DNA of 64,000 bases from Pseudoxanthomonas sacheonensis (GCF_010093305.1 NZ_PDWS01000013.1:59294-123293), one strand, 5' to 3'; numbered from the stretch's first letter, positions 7,626 to 17,518 are shown. The notes: a model not told the origin generated them from the sequence alone. Numbers and translations are program-made.

Positions 7626-9902
7626 ATGTCGAACGAAGAACTGAAGCAGGCCGCCCTCGAGTACCACCGCTTATCGCCGCCGGGCAAGATCAAGATCTCG
7701 CCGACCAAGCCGATGGTGACCCAGCGCGACCTGGCGCTGGCGTATTCGCCGGGCGTGGCCTACGCCTGCGAGGCGATCGTCGAAGACCCCAACATGGCCA
7801 GCGAGATGACCGCGCGCGGCAATCTGGTCGCCGTGGTCACCAACGGCACCGCGGTGCTGGGCTTGGGCAACATCGGCCCGCTGGCCGGTAAACCAGTGAT
7901 GGAAGGCAAGGGCGTGCTGTTCCAGAAGTTCGCCGGCATCGATGTGTTCGACATCGAGATCGACGAAAACGACCCGGACAAGCTGGTCGACATCATCGCT
8001 TCGCTGGAACCGACCTTCGGCGGCATCAACCTGGAAGACATCAAGGCGCCGGAATGCTTCATCGTCGAGCGCAAGCTGCGCGAGCGGATGAAGATCCCGG
8101 TCTTCCACGACGACCAGCACGGCACCGCGATCATCGTGGGCGCTGCGATCTACAACGCGCTGGAAGTGGTGGGCAAGGATATCGGCCAGGTGAAACTGGC
8201 CACCAGCGGCGCCGGCGCGGCGGGCATCGCCTGCCTGGACATGCTGGTGGCGCTGGGCCTGAAGCCGGAGAACATCCTGGCCGTGGACCGCGACGGCGTG
8301 CTCTACACCGGCCGTCCGCACCTGGACCCGGACAAGTCCCGCTACGCGCGCGACACCGACAAGCGCACCCTGGCCGACATCGTCGAAGGCGCTGACATCT
8401 TCCTGGGCCTGTCCGCCGCCGGCGTGCTGAAGCCGGAGATGGTGGCGACCATGGCCGACCGGCCGATCATCCTGGCCCTGGCCAATCCCAATCCGGAGAT
8501 CCTGCCGGAACACGCCAAGGCCGTGCGCCCGGATTGCATCATCGCCACCGGCCGCAGCGACTACCCGAACCAGGTCAACAACGCGCTGTGCTTCCCCTAC
8601 ATCTTCCGCGGTGCGCTGGATGTGGGCGCCACCGTCATCAACGAGGCGATGAAGACCGCCTGCGTGAAGGCCATCGCCGCGCTCGCAAGGCGCGAGGCTT
8701 CGGACCTGGGCGCCGCTTACGGCGACGAGATTCCCTGCTTCGGTCCCGAGTACCTGATCCCGCGTCCGTTCGACCCGCGCCTGCTGGTGGAACTGGCCGG
8801 CGCGGTGGCGCAGGCGGCGATGGATTCGGGCGTGGCCCTGCGTCCGATCGCCGACATGGCCGCCTACCGCGAAAAACTGGGCCAGTTCGTCTACCGCACC
8901 AGCCTGATGATGAAGCCGGTCTACGACCGCGCCCGCGCCGACGTCAAGCGCGTGGTGTATGCCGAAGGCGAAGAGGAAGTGGTGCTGCGCGCGGTGCAGA
9001 CGGTGATCGACGAAGGCCTGGCCTTTCCGATCCTGATCGGCCGCCCGGACGTGATCCAGACCCGCATCGACCGCCTGGGCCTGCGCATGCGCGAGGGCGT
9101 GGATTTCGAGCTCACCAACCAGGACGACGATCCGCGCTTCAACGACTATTGGCAGTACTACCACGCGTTGACCGAACGCCGCGGCGTCACTCCGGCCGCG
9201 GCCAAGAACCTGATGCGCTCGCGCCCGACCCTGATCGCGGCGGTGATGGTGGCGCGCGGCGAGGCCGACGCGCTGGTCAGCGGCATGGTGGGGCGCTTCC
9301 ACAAGAAGCTGGGCTATGTGCGCAGCGTGATTCCGCTGGATCCGGGCGTGCAGTCGACCTCGGCCATGACCGGGGTGATCAACAACCAGGGCGCGTATTT
9401 CTTCCTGGACACCCATGTGCAGGACGACCCGACCGCCGAGCAGATCGCCGAGGCCACCCTGCAGGCGACCTATCGTTTGAAGCTGTTCGGCATCGAACCG
9501 AAGGTGGCGCTGCTGTCGCACTCCAACTTCGGCAGCCACGACACCCCCGGCGCGCAGAAGATGCGCAAAGTGCGCGAACTGCTGCGCGAGCGCATGCCCA
9601 AGCTGGAGATGGACGGCGAGATGCAGGGCGACACCGCCTGGGACGAAGTGCTGCGCAAGCGCATGATGCCCAACACCACGCTGAGCGGACGCGCCAATCT
9701 GTTCGTGCTGCCGAATATCGACGCGGCCAACATCACCTACAACATGGTGCGGGTGATGACCGACGGCGTGGCCATCGGCCCGATCCTGATGGGCATCTCC
9801 AAGCCGGTGCATATCCTCACCAGCTCGGCAACGCCGCGGCGGGTGGTGAACATGACTGCGATTGCGGCGGTGGATGCGCAGATAAGGGCGCAGCAGAAGT
9901 GA
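7626..9902 (+). CDS. maeB: NADP-dependent malic enzyme with phosphotransacetylase-like domain (MaeB)
   Basis: 758 residues, the usual length for the two-domain MaeB enzymes. Residues 1 to about 425 are the malic enzyme part, which oxidatively decarboxylates malate to pyruvate: malic N-domain [11 protein letters not shown], metal/substrate segment [16 protein letters not shown], dinucleotide-binding [14 protein letters not shown]. The C-terminal third (about 430-758) is the phosphotransacetylase-like domain ([37 protein letters not shown]), which is regulatory in characterised homologues. The start at 7626 ([11 protein letters not shown]) was chosen; a GTG 6 nt upstream is also in frame. Its position after dctA links C4-dicarboxylate uptake to pyruvate supply. 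Confidence 0.95.
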   Translation: MSNEELKQAALEYHRLSPPGKIKISPTKPMVTQRDLALAYSPGVAYACEAIVEDPNMASEMTARGNLVAVVTNGTAVLGLGNIGPLAGKPVMEGKGVLFQKFAGIDVFDIEIDENDPDKLVDIIASLEPTFGGINLEDIKAPECFIVERKLRERMKIPVFHDDQHGTAIIVGAAIYNALEVVGKDIGQVKLATSGAGAAGIACLDMLVALGLKPENILAVDRDGVLYTGRPHLDPDKSRYARDTDKRTLADIVEGADIFLGLSAAGVLKPEMVATMADRPIILALANPNPEILPEHAKAVRPDCIIATGRSDYPNQVNNALCFPYIFRGALDVGATVINEAMKTACVKAIAALARREASDLGAAYGDEIPCFGPEYLIPRPFDPRLLVELAGAVAQAAMDSGVALRPIADMAAYREKLGQFVYRTSLMMKPVYDRARADVKRVVYAEGEEEVVLRAVQTVIDEGLAFPILIGRPDVIQTRIDRLGLRMREGVDFELTNQDDDPRFNDYWQYYHALTERRGVTPAAAKNLMRSRPTLIAAVMVARGEADALVSGMVGRFHKKLGYVRSVIPLDPGVQSTSAMTGVINNQGAYFFLDTHVQDDPTAEQIAEATLQATYRLKLFGIEPKVALLSHSNFGSHDTPGAQKMRKVRELLRERMPKLEMDGEMQGDTAWDEVLRKRMMPNTTLSGRANLFVLPNIDAANITYNMVRVMTDGVAIGPILMGISKPVHILTSSATPRRVVNMTAIAAVDAQIRAQQK

Positions 9903-9903
9903 T

Positions 9904-10050
9904 TTTCCCTTCTCCCATCGGGAGAAGGTGCCCGTAGAGCCTGCCCCGTACTTGATACGGGGGCGGATGAGGGTACGGCGAAGTCATGATGGTTCAACCA
10001 TCCAGGTTTCGCCGCACCCTCACCCCAACCCCTCTCCCGATGGGAGAGGG
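9904..10050. repeat. Inverted intergenic repeat pair (CTTCTCCC-type)
   Basis: Hairpin units at about 9905-9928 and 10029-10050 (CTCTCCCGATGGGAGAG) flank inverted CGGCG..CCCTCA tracts. It is the same family as 2363-2497 and fills the space between convergent maeB and STAS genes. Confidence 0.7.
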
Positions 10051-10059
10051 GCTCACAAC

Positions 10060-10455
10060 TCAAGCCTCATCCTCCCCATGCAGCATCTCCCGCTGCAGCT
10101 TGTCGATATAGGCATCGGCCTCGGCGGTGCTGGCGAAGATATCGCCCAGCGGCACCGCCTGCACCATGTCCAGCACCTTGCGGATCTGCGCCTGCGGATT
10201 GACCGCCAGCACCTTGCCGCCGGGGGCCAGGGTCTTGCGCGCCTGCAGGATGGAGCGGATGCCAGCGCTGCTGATGTAGTCCAGGTGCGACAGGTCCATC
10301 ACCAGCACCATCGTGGGCTTGGCGGCAGCCAGCAGCGGCTCCAGCGCATCGTCCAGCTGTTCGTAGGTATTGGTGTCCAGGCGCCCGCTCAACACCAGGT
10401 ATTGATTACCGTTGACCGGCGGATAGATCGCGATATCCAGGCTCACTGCGGACAT
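10060..10455 (-). CDS. STAS-domain anti-sigma factor antagonist-like protein (distal copy)
   Basis: 131 residues forming a single STAS domain. The phospho-acceptor region reads LDYISSAGIRSIL, with the conserved SSAG serine pair. It shares extended similarity with the next upstream gene (SGRLDTNTYEQLDDALEPLL against AGRLDTNTYEGLDEKLAPLL), so the two are paralogues from a local duplication. In the Rsb/Spo partner-switching scheme it would be phosphorylated by the HATPase protein and dephosphorylated by the SpoIIE-type phosphatase. A 29-bp perfect inverted repeat separates it from the other STAS gene, so it may be expressed at a different level. Confidence 0.88.
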   Translation of the reverse strand: MSAVSLDIAIYPPVNGNQYLVLSGRLDTNTYEQLDDALEPLLAAAKPTMVLVMDLSHLDYISSAGIRSILQARKTLAPGGKVLAVNPQAQIRKVLDMVQAVPLGDIFASTAEADAYIDKLQREMLHGEDEA

Positions 10456-10472
10456 CCCCTGCAGGCATAATC

Positions 10473-10548
10473 GTGGGAGCGGCGTCCCGCCGCGAGCTTT
10501 TCGCTTTCCCGGTTGATTGAAAAGCTCGCGGCGGGACGCCGCTCCCAC
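10473..10548. repeat. Perfect 29-bp inverted repeat between the two STAS genes
   Basis: Arms 10473-10501 and 10520-10548 (core GAGCGGCGTCCCGCCGCGAG) are exact reverse complements with an 18-nt loop. It resembles the GTGGGAGCGGC dispersed repeat of xanthomonads. Within the operon it could attenuate transcription or set an mRNA processing point. Confidence 0.85.
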
Positions 10549-10582
10549 AGATGCTGCTTCCACGGTGGAGTCGGGGTGGGCA

Positions 10583-10966
10583 TCAGTCTTCCTCGTCGCC
10601 TTGCAGCACTTTGTGCTGCATCGCATCCAGGTACGCGTCGACTTCGGCGGTGGACGAGAAAATCTCGTTCAACGGCACCGCCTTGACCACATCGAATACT
10701 TTCTGGATCTGCGCCTGTGGATTGACCACCAGCACCTTGCCGCCATGCCCGCCCAACGCTTTGCGCGCCTTGAAGATGGAACGGATACCGGCACTGCTGA
10801 TGTATTCCAGCCCGGCTAGATCCAGCACCAGCGATTGCAGGTTGCCGGTCAGCAATGGCGCCAGCTTTTCGTCCAGGCCTTCATACGTATTGGTGTCCAG
10901 GCGCCCGGCCAGGATCACGCGCTGGCTGCCCCTGGTGGCGGGAAGGATCTGGATGTCCAGGCTCAT
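10583..10966 (-). CDS. STAS-domain anti-sigma factor antagonist-like protein (proximal copy)
   Basis: 127 residues, one STAS domain with the phosphorylation segment LEYISSAGIRSIFKARK. The start codon overlaps the stop of the upstream HATPase gene by 4 nt (ATGA), so translation is coupled. It is paralogous to the downstream STAS protein. Having two antagonists with one kinase-like and one phosphatase protein suggests two parallel outputs. The output partner, a sigma factor or another target, is not in the window. Confidence 0.88.
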   Translation of the reverse strand: MSLDIQILPATRGSQRVILAGRLDTNTYEGLDEKLAPLLTGNLQSLVLDLAGLEYISSAGIRSIFKARKALGGHGGKVLVVNPQAQIQKVFDVVKAVPLNEIFSSTAEVDAYLDAMQHKVLQGDEED

Positions 10967-11415
10967 GAGGATGTCTCCGTGGCGGGAATGCGCAGGCTGA
11001 CGCGCAGCAGATTGGCGTCGTCGACGCGGCGGTAGTGGGTCTCCTCGGCGATCTGCCGGATCAGGTACAGGCCCAGCCCGCCGATGGGGCGGTCCATGAT
11101 GTCGGCCTCCAGGTCGGGAGGCGCGGTGGACAGCGGGTCGAAGGGCGCGCCTTCGTCGCGGAACTCCAACGTCAGCAGGTCGCCGGCGATGGCGATGTTG
11201 ACCGACAGCTCGTACTGGCCGACGCCCTTGCCCTCGATGCTGCCGCCGTCGGCGCCGCCGTAGGCGATCGCATTGCTGGCCAGCTCTTCCACGATCAGGC
11301 GTACGTCGCCGCGCACGCCCGCATCGATGCCGTGCCGCTTCAGCACCGCTTCCAGCGAGGTGTTGAGGTCCTCCACGCGGGCGTGCTCACCCGGGACGAT
11401 CAGACGTATCAGCAT
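10963..11415 (-). CDS. ATP-binding anti-sigma factor-like protein (RsbW/SpoIIAB type HATPase)
   Basis: 150 residues with the GHKL fold: N box RLIVEELASNAIAYGGA, D/G1 segment LEFRDEGAPFDPL and G2 region GGLGLYLIRQI. Such proteins bind ATP and phosphorylate STAS partners. Its start lies inside the 3' end of the phosphatase gene (29-nt overlap) and its stop overlaps the STAS start, so the module is tightly co-translated. Confidence 0.88.
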   Translation of the reverse strand: MLIRLIVPGEHARVEDLNTSLEAVLKRHGIDAGVRGDVRLIVEELASNAIAYGGADGGSIEGKGVGQYELSVNIAIAGDLLTLEFRDEGAPFDPLSTAPPDLEADIMDRPIGGLGLYLIRQIAEETHYRRVDDANLLRVSLRIPATETSS

Positions 11416-13423
11416 GCGCGCTCTCCTCGATGGTTGCGGACTGCGGGTTTTCCTGCGTCGTTTCCAGCACTTGGCCCAAGCGTATCGCCAGCACGGTGAT
11501 GTCGTCCGATTGCGGCGCGGCGCCGGCGAAGCGGTGCACTTCGGCGATCAGGCGCCGGCAGTTGTCCTGCGCACTGTAACCGGCACGCAGCGCGGCCAGC
11601 AGGCGTTCGCTGCCATAGGCCTGGTTGTCCGCATCGAAGGCCTCGGTGACGCCGTCGGTGTAGGCGATCAGGCTGGCGTCGGGTTCGAGTCTTCCATGCC
11701 ACAGCGGAAAGCGGCTGCTGACTTCGAAACCCAGCGGCGGTCCGGTTTCGAAGGCGATGGTTTCCACGCGGCCGTCGGCATGCAGCAGCAGCGGCGATTC
11801 GTGGCCCGCGCTGGCCAGCGTGCATTGGCCGTCGCGCAGGTCGATGCGGCCGCACAGCACGGTGGCGAACATGCAGGTGTCGTTGCCTTCCACCAGCCGC
11901 CGCGACGCTTCGGCAAGCACCTGGTCCGGCGAAGAGGAAGAACGCGCCGCCACTTCCAGCACGGTCATGGTGCGGGCCATGAACAGCGCCGCCGGCACGC
12001 CCTTGTCGGAGACATCGCCGATCGCGAACCACAGTTCGCCGTCGTCGCGCTCGATGAAGCTGTAGAAATCCCCGCCCACCGCTTTGGCCGCTTCCAGCAC
12101 CGCGTAGGCCTCCAGGCGCGCGCGGCCGCGTTCTATCACGCGCGCGGGCGGGAGCATCGCCAACTGGATATCGCGGGCGATGGAAAGTTCGCTCTCCAGT
12201 TTCTGCCGCGCCGCGCCCATCTCGCCTATTTCCACTAGCTGTTGCTGGATGGAAGTGCGCGCGTGCTCCAGGGTGCGCGCCATCAGGCCGACTTCATCGT
12301 TGCGTCCGGTATGCGGCACCGGCCGGTCGTAATCGCCATGGGCCAGGCGGGTGGTGGAGACGGCCAGGTGCTCCACCGGCCGGCTGATGCGCTTGGCCAG
12401 GCGCCGCACCACCAGCATCGAAATCAGCGCCAGCAGCATGCTCACCGCGGCCAGCTGCCATAGCGCCTGGTTCAACCGGGCCACGATCAACTGATAGGAC
12501 TGCGCCACCAGCAGCGACCAGCCGCTGTCGCCGATCGGTTCGACCACGGTGTAGCGCCGTTCGCCGCTGCGCGTGTCCTGATGGCTGAACTGCGCCGCCC
12601 GGTGCAGGCGCACGGCTTCGGCGGCGGCGGCCAGATCGGAGCGGCCACTGCGCTGGATGTATTGGTCCAAGGTCATGCTCAGCGCCACCCCGGGTTCGGG
12701 ATTGGCGGCCAGGGCACCGGCCGGCGCCACCAGCGACACCCGCCAGCCGGGCAGGTTGGCCAGCGATTCGAAATGGTCGGTCAGCGTGGTCAGCGGAAGG
12801 TCCAGGCTGACCATGCCGCGGGCACTGCCGCCGCGGGCGGTCGGACGCAGGGGCAGGTTGTAGGTGACCATCCACACCCCGCCGGCGGTTTCGTTGCGGT
12901 ACGGCTCCGACCACCAGCCGCTGTGCGCCGCCAGGGTGCGCTGGTACCAGTCCCTGCTGCGGAAGTCGTAACCGTCGGCGAGCAGATCCCGGTCTCTGCC
13001 ATTGGCCGCGATGTAGCGCGCGTAACCCAGCTCCTGTTGCCCATGCACCGGGTCCAGCACCAGCAGCGCACCGTTGGCGCCGGGGGTGGCCCGGACCATG
13101 GCCCGCAGCGTGGCGTTCAGTTCGTCCGGATCCAGAGTGGAAGCGGCCACCAGGTCGGTCAGGCCGGTGGTGGTGATGGCCACCGAACGCATCTGCACGG
13201 TCAGCCGCTGCGCCGCTTCCTGCGCACTGGCGAGGGTGTTGCGTTTGGCGTCGTCGAGGATCATGTCGCGGGCCAGCCAGGCCACGGCCACAGTGACCAG
13301 CAACAGAAGCACCACGGTGAGCGCCCCGGACCACAGGGCGATATTCGTGCGCAGGCTGCCGCGCCAACGCACAGCGTCGGCAGGCGCCGTACTGCTGCGC
13401 TGCTGTGAACCAGCTCCGGACAT
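11387..13423 (-). CDS. SpoIIE-family serine phosphatase with periplasmic Cache sensor and HAMP domain
   Basis: 678 residues. TM1 at about 28-50 (LWSGALTVVLLLLVTVAVAW) is followed by a periplasmic double-Cache-like sensor (DYFRSRDWYQRTLAAHSGWWSEPY pattern near residues 150-180), TM2 at about 320-342, a HAMP linker, and a PP2C/SpoIIE phosphatase domain beginning near residue 410 (ELSIARDIQLAMLPP, then VGGDFYSFIERDDGELWFAIGDVSDKG with metal-binding Asp residues, and SLIAYTDGVTEAFD). It is the first gene of the partner-switching operon. An extracellular signal would set its activity and so the phosphorylation state of the STAS proteins. Ligand unknown. Confidence 0.88.
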   Translation of the reverse strand: MSGAGSQQRSSTAPADAVRWRGSLRTNIALWSGALTVVLLLLVTVAVAWLARDMILDDAKRNTLASAQEAAQRLTVQMRSVAITTTGLTDLVAASTLDPDELNATLRAMVRATPGANGALLVLDPVHGQQELGYARYIAANGRDRDLLADGYDFRSRDWYQRTLAAHSGWWSEPYRNETAGGVWMVTYNLPLRPTARGGSARGMVSLDLPLTTLTDHFESLANLPGWRVSLVAPAGALAANPEPGVALSMTLDQYIQRSGRSDLAAAAEAVRLHRAAQFSHQDTRSGERRYTVVEPIGDSGWSLLVAQSYQLIVARLNQALWQLAAVSMLLALISMLVVRRLAKRISRPVEHLAVSTTRLAHGDYDRPVPHTGRNDEVGLMARTLEHARTSIQQQLVEIGEMGAARQKLESELSIARDIQLAMLPPARVIERGRARLEAYAVLEAAKAVGGDFYSFIERDDGELWFAIGDVSDKGVPAALFMARTMTVLEVAARSSSSPDQVLAEASRRLVEGNDTCMFATVLCGRIDLRDGQCTLASAGHESPLLLHADGRVETIAFETGPPLGFEVSSRFPLWHGRLEPDASLIAYTDGVTEAFDADNQAYGSERLLAALRAGYSAQDNCRRLIAEVHRFAGAAPQSDDITVLAIRLGQVLETTQENPQSATIEESAHADTSDRPG

Positions 13424-13635
13424 GCCGGTATCCCGTGGATCCCCAGCCGATCATATGCTCCCGGCCGCTACTAATGTGAGACGGGGTGCGGACGTTTCCG
13501 TGGCAGCCCGTGGAACAGGGCGTGCCGTTTCCATACGCGGGCGTAGCGAGGCCGTTTTACGGTGCCTGCGTTACACTCGTGGGCTCACAAAAAAACGATT
13601 ACGCCATGCCCGGCATGGCCCCCACGGGAGTGGCA

Positions 13636-16326
13636 ATGAACTGGTTGAACGACATGTTGCAAAGCGATCCGGACCCGCAGGAAACCCGCGAGTGGGTCGA
13701 CTCCATCAAGGCGGTAATCGACGCCGAAGGCCCGCTGCGGGCCCACCAGCTGCTGGAAGGCATGGTGGAACTGACCCGCCGTTCCGGCGCGTTCCTGCCG
13801 TTCTCGCCCACCACCGAATACGTCAACACCATTGCCCCGGGCCTGGAAGCCAAGTCCCCCGGCGATGCCGCCATCGAATGGCGCCTGCGCTCGATCATCC
13901 GCTGGAACGCCATGGCCACCGTGGTCCGGGCCAACCGCAAGCCGGGCGACCTGGGCGGCCACATCGCCAGCTTCGCCTCCAGCGCCACCCTGTACGACGT
14001 GGGCTTCAACCACTTCTGGCGCGCCCCGTCGGAAAGCCACCCCGGCGACCTGCTGTTCGTGCAGGGCCACTCCTCGCCCGGCATCTACGCCCGTTCGTTC
14101 CTGGAAGGCCGCATCAGCGAAGCCCAGCTGGACAACTTCCGCATGGAAGTCGACGGCCACGGCATTTCTTCCTATCCGCATCCCTGGCTGATGCCCGATT
14201 ACTGGCAGACCCCCACCGTGTCGATGGGCCTGGGCCCGCTGGCGGCGATCTACCAGGCGCAGTTCATGAAGTACCTGGAGCACCGCGGCCTGATCGAGAA
14301 GTCCGACCGCAAGGTCTGGTGCTTCATGGGCGATGGCGAGTCCGACGAACCCGAAAGCCTGGGCGCCATTGCTCTCGCCGGCCGCGAAGGCCTGGACAAC
14401 CTGGTCTTCGTGGTCAACTGCAACCTGCAGCGCCTGGACGGCCCGGTGCGCGGCAACGGCAAGATCATCCAGGAGCTGGAAGGTGTGTTCCGCGGCGGCG
14501 GCTGGAACGTGATCAAGCTGCTGTGGGGCAGCTACTGGGATCCGCTCCTGGCACGCGACACCGACGGCGTGCTGAAGAAGCTGATGATGGAAACCGTCGA
14601 CGGCGAGTACCAGAACTGCAAGGCCTTCGGCGGCAAGTACACGCGCGAGAACTTCTTCAACAAGTATCCGGAAACGGCGGCCATGGTCGCCAACCTTTCC
14701 GACGACGACATCTGGCGTTTGAACCGCGGCGGCCACGATCCGCACAAGGTCTACGCGGCCTATCACCAGGCGGTCAACACCAAGGGCATGCCCACGGTGA
14801 TCCTGGCCAAGACGGTGAAGGGCTACGGCATGGGCGCGGCGGGCGAGTCGCTCAACCCCACCCACCAGACCAAGAAGCTGGACGACGAAACGGTCAAGAT
14901 CTTCCGCGACCGTTTCAACATCCCGGTCACCGACGCGCAGCTGGCCGACGGCAAGATTCCGTTCTACCACCCGGGCGAAGACTCGGTGGAAGTGCAGTAT
15001 CTGAAGGAGCGGCGTGCCGCTCTGGGCGGCTATCTGCCGCAGCGCCGCCGCAAGGCCAGCGAGTCGTTCGAGACGCCCAAGTTGGAAGTGTTCGACCGTT
15101 TGCTGAAGTCTTCCGGCGAGCGCGAAATCTCCACCACCATGGCTTTCGTGCAGACGCTCAACATCGCCCTGCGCGACAAGCAGATCGGTCCGCGCATCGT
15201 GCCCATCGTGGCCGATGAAGCGCGCACCTTCGGCATGGAAGGCATGTTCCGGCAGATCGGCATCTATGCGCCGTTCGGGCAGAAGTACAAGCCGGTCGAT
15301 GCCGACCAGCTGATGTACTACCGCGAGGACCAGAGCGGCCAGGTGCTGCAGCAGGGCATCAGCGAGCCGGGCGCGATCTCTTCGTGGATGGCCGCCGGCA
15401 CCAGCTATTCGGTCAGCAACGTGCCCATGCTGCCGTTCTACATCTACTACTCCATGTTCGGCTTCCAGCGCGTGGGCGATATCGCCTGGCAGGCGGCGGA
15501 CATGCGTACGCGCGGCTTCCTGCTGGGCGGCACGGCCGGGCGCACCACGCTCAATGGCGAGGGCCTGCAGCATGAGGACGGCTTCAGCCATCTGATCGCC
15601 GGTTCCATTCCCAACTGCCGCAGCTATGACCCGACCTTCGGTTTCGAGGTCACGGTCATCCTGCAGCACGGCATGCAGAAGATGATGCAGGAGCAGGTGG
15701 ACGAGTATTACTACCTGACCCTGATGAACGAAAACTACACTCACCCGGACATGCCGGAAGGTGCGGCCGAGGGCATCATCAAGGGCATGTATCTGTTGAA
15801 GGATGCGGGCAAGCCGAAGAAGGGCGAGCTGCGCGTGCAGTTGCTGGGCAGCGGCACCATCCTGCGCGAGGCGATTGCGGCGGCCGAACTGCTGGACAAG
15901 GATTTCGGCGTCAGCGCCGACATCTGGTCCTGCCCCAGCTTCAACGAGCTGCGTCGCGATGGTTTCGATGTGGAGCGTTGGAACCGGTTGAACCCGGAAG
16001 CCAAGGCCCCGCGCAAGGCCTACGTGACCACGCTATTGGAAGGCCGCCAGGGCCCGGCCATCGCCGCCACCGACTACGTGCGCGCCTATGCGGACCAGAT
16101 CCGCGCGTTCGTGCCGCAGACCTATACGGTGCTGGGTACGGATGGGTTTGGGCGTTCGGATACGCGCGCCAACCTGCGGCGGTTCTTCGAGGTCGATCGG
16201 TACTACATCGCACACGCGGCCATTGCGGCGCTGGCGGCGGACGGCAAGATGACTGGCAAGGATGTGGCCAGGGCTATCAAGCAGTACAAGATTGATGTGG
16301 AGAAGGTTAATCCGGTTGGGGTTTGA
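13636..16326 (+). CDS. aceE: Pyruvate dehydrogenase E1 component, homodimeric type
   Basis: 896 residues, the usual length of the homodimeric AceE. It decarboxylates pyruvate with thiamine diphosphate and acetylates the E2 lipoyl groups. The TPP motif is clear (GDGESDEPESLGAIALAGR ... LVFVVNCNLQRLDG), as are the N-terminal E2-interacting segment with RSGAFLPFSP and the conserved GHSSPGIYARSFLEGR. ATG 13636 (MNWLNDML) was preferred over in-frame upstream starts because it matches family N-termini. The last 118 bp, including the stop codon, are duplicated at 22666-22785 beyond the effector island. Confidence 0.97.
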   Translation: MNWLNDMLQSDPDPQETREWVDSIKAVIDAEGPLRAHQLLEGMVELTRRSGAFLPFSPTTEYVNTIAPGLEAKSPGDAAIEWRLRSIIRWNAMATVVRANRKPGDLGGHIASFASSATLYDVGFNHFWRAPSESHPGDLLFVQGHSSPGIYARSFLEGRISEAQLDNFRMEVDGHGISSYPHPWLMPDYWQTPTVSMGLGPLAAIYQAQFMKYLEHRGLIEKSDRKVWCFMGDGESDEPESLGAIALAGREGLDNLVFVVNCNLQRLDGPVRGNGKIIQELEGVFRGGGWNVIKLLWGSYWDPLLARDTDGVLKKLMMETVDGEYQNCKAFGGKYTRENFFNKYPETAAMVANLSDDDIWRLNRGGHDPHKVYAAYHQAVNTKGMPTVILAKTVKGYGMGAAGESLNPTHQTKKLDDETVKIFRDRFNIPVTDAQLADGKIPFYHPGEDSVEVQYLKERRAALGGYLPQRRRKASESFETPKLEVFDRLLKSSGEREISTTMAFVQTLNIALRDKQIGPRIVPIVADEARTFGMEGMFRQIGIYAPFGQKYKPVDADQLMYYREDQSGQVLQQGISEPGAISSWMAAGTSYSVSNVPMLPFYIYYSMFGFQRVGDIAWQAADMRTRGFLLGGTAGRTTLNGEGLQHEDGFSHLIAGSIPNCRSYDPTFGFEVTVILQHGMQKMMQEQVDEYYYLTLMNENYTHPDMPEGAAEGIIKGMYLLKDAGKPKKGELRVQLLGSGTILREAIAAAELLDKDFGVSADIWSCPSFNELRRDGFDVERWNRLNPEAKAPRKAYVTTLLEGRQGPAIAATDYVRAYADQIRAFVPQTYTVLGTDGFGRSDTRANLRRFFEVDRYYIAHAAIAALAADGKMTGKDVARAIKQYKIDVEKVNPVGV

Positions 16327-16330
16327 GGTT
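16213..16330 (+). repeat. Direct repeat, left copy: aceE 3' end
   Basis: This 118-bp stretch (last 38 codons of aceE, stop codon and a few following bases) matches 22666-22785 with about 4 substitutions and one 2-bp insertion. The two copies bracket the effector/immunity island. Confidence 0.92.
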
Positions 16331-16349
16331 CAGAGTCCACGCAGAGCAC

Positions 16350-16375
16350 AAAAGGGACCGAATGGTCCCTTTTTT
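16350..16375 (+). terminator. Rho-independent terminator after aceE
   Basis: AAAGGGACC-GAAT-GGTCCCTTT stem-loop followed by TTTTG, 24 bp after the aceE stop codon. It is a canonical intrinsic terminator. Confidence 0.9.
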
Positions 16376-16689
16376 GTTTTTAAGTAGTCCTGGCGAATGT
16401 GGGGAAGCCGTGAACGGACAAAATCAGCCTCGTAGGATGGGTTGAGCGCAGCGATACCCATCATTGCCATCCCACCACGCTCGAGAAGGGTGCAGGACTC
16501 ACGATCGTTGTCCGCATGATGTGTGGACAGGTCTGTTCCGGAAGGTGCCAGTGATAGGTAAGGCAGCTTCTTTGTTGAAAGCCGCTGTGCTCAACCCGTC
16601 CCACGGTGCTGAGCTAGCTTATCTCCGCCAAAACCAACGCCTTTGTTCTCAAATTGCGGCAAGTTGATTGCTTCCGTTTCTTGCAGCTA
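16376..16689. other. Island left margin, no gene recognised
   Basis: About 310 bp between the aceE terminator and the next gene. It holds one REP element (16431-16463) and otherwise no ORF with recognisable features or codon use. It marks the switch from high-GC core sequence to the lower-GC island. Confidence 0.6.
16431..16463 (+). repeat. REP element (GTAGGATGGGTTGAGC type)
   Basis: GTAGGATGGGTTGAGCGCAG followed by CGATACCCATC, an imperfect hairpin. Near-identical copies occur at 33021-33053, 45795-45827 and, inverted, 46392-46425, the last two flanking a RAYT transposase gene. Confidence 0.8.
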
Positions 16690-17256
16690 TCAGCGCAGGT
16701 CCTGCGTCAACTTCCAACAGTTGCCCCGCATCTCGAACACATAGGCTCGTTTCGGCCCGTAATTTCGAATGAAGGTCTTCGAATCACCTTCACCATCGTC
16801 GCGAAAAACGGCCTTGCTATAGTCGATACGATAGGTGTCGCCAGGCATCCTCTTTATTGTCACCGAGACATCCTCGTACCAGTCTAAGGTCCCCAACTTC
16901 CATTTGTTCATGGAAGCAGTATCGGCATAGTAATAATCGCTAAGACTGATGTTGAAAGAGTGTTCGTATTGGGTGCCATCAATCCTTCCGACGATCAACG
17001 AAGGATTCTTCATTGACCGGAGCTCCACGAACTTAGTCGTTCTCTCAAGCCGTACCTCGGGCGAACTTACGAATGCCTCGAAGAATCCATCGAAGTTCTT
17101 ACCCTCGCAGGCGCCGCGGCTTTGAGCTTCCCAGGACAGATCGACAATCCGTCCTTCTTCTCCGGTCGCATGTGCTTTCGATTGAAAAATGAAAGTCAGG
17201 ACCAACAGAATTGCTGCTTGAGGCGTCCATTCACGCCGAACTGTGATTCCATTCAT
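16690..17256 (-). CDS. Hypothetical exported protein
   Basis: 188 residues from ATG 17256. The N-terminus looks like a signal peptide (QAAILLVLTFIFQSKAHA, cleavage after AHA). The mature part is soluble, with several Trp and Tyr residues and one cysteine near each end (GAC and GNC) that could form a disulfide. I recognise no family. It is divergent from the immunity/effector genes and inside the same low-GC island bounded by aceE repeats, so an accessory or immunity role is possible but unsupported. Confidence 0.6.
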   Translation of the reverse strand: MNGITVRREWTPQAAILLVLTFIFQSKAHATGEEGRIVDLSWEAQSRGACEGKNFDGFFEAFVSSPEVRLERTTKFVELRSMKNPSLIVGRIDGTQYEHSFNISLSDYYYADTASMNKWKLGTLDWYEDVSVTIKRMPGDTYRIDYSKAVFRDDGEGDSKTFIRNYGPKRAYVFEMRGNCWKLTQDLR

Positions 17257-17518
17257 TGATCTAGTCTTGTGGATGCCGTTTCTTTGAGGGGCCGATACTG
17301 TTACCTGCACCATGGCATAGGTTGCGTGGCAACCTCAACAGCGAACCCCCTTGGCGGAGGGAATTGTGAGATGAAAAACAGTACTTAGTGACGGGCGGGG
17401 AAAGCAAAAAAACAGATCACCCAATTGGGGCGACATTCTTCTGCGAAGCTTGACCAAGGGTCGTCTGCATAGGCACAGTTGCTCCAACAGGGATTGATGC
17501 AGCAAGAAGGCAAGAGTC

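Noticed and set aside
7671..9812. 713-residue ORF antisense to maeB
   Set aside because: Shadow of the strongly conserved maeB; no domain and atypical composition.
13585..15744. 719-residue ORF antisense to aceE
   Set aside because: Shadow of aceE; no recognisable domain and no ribosome site.
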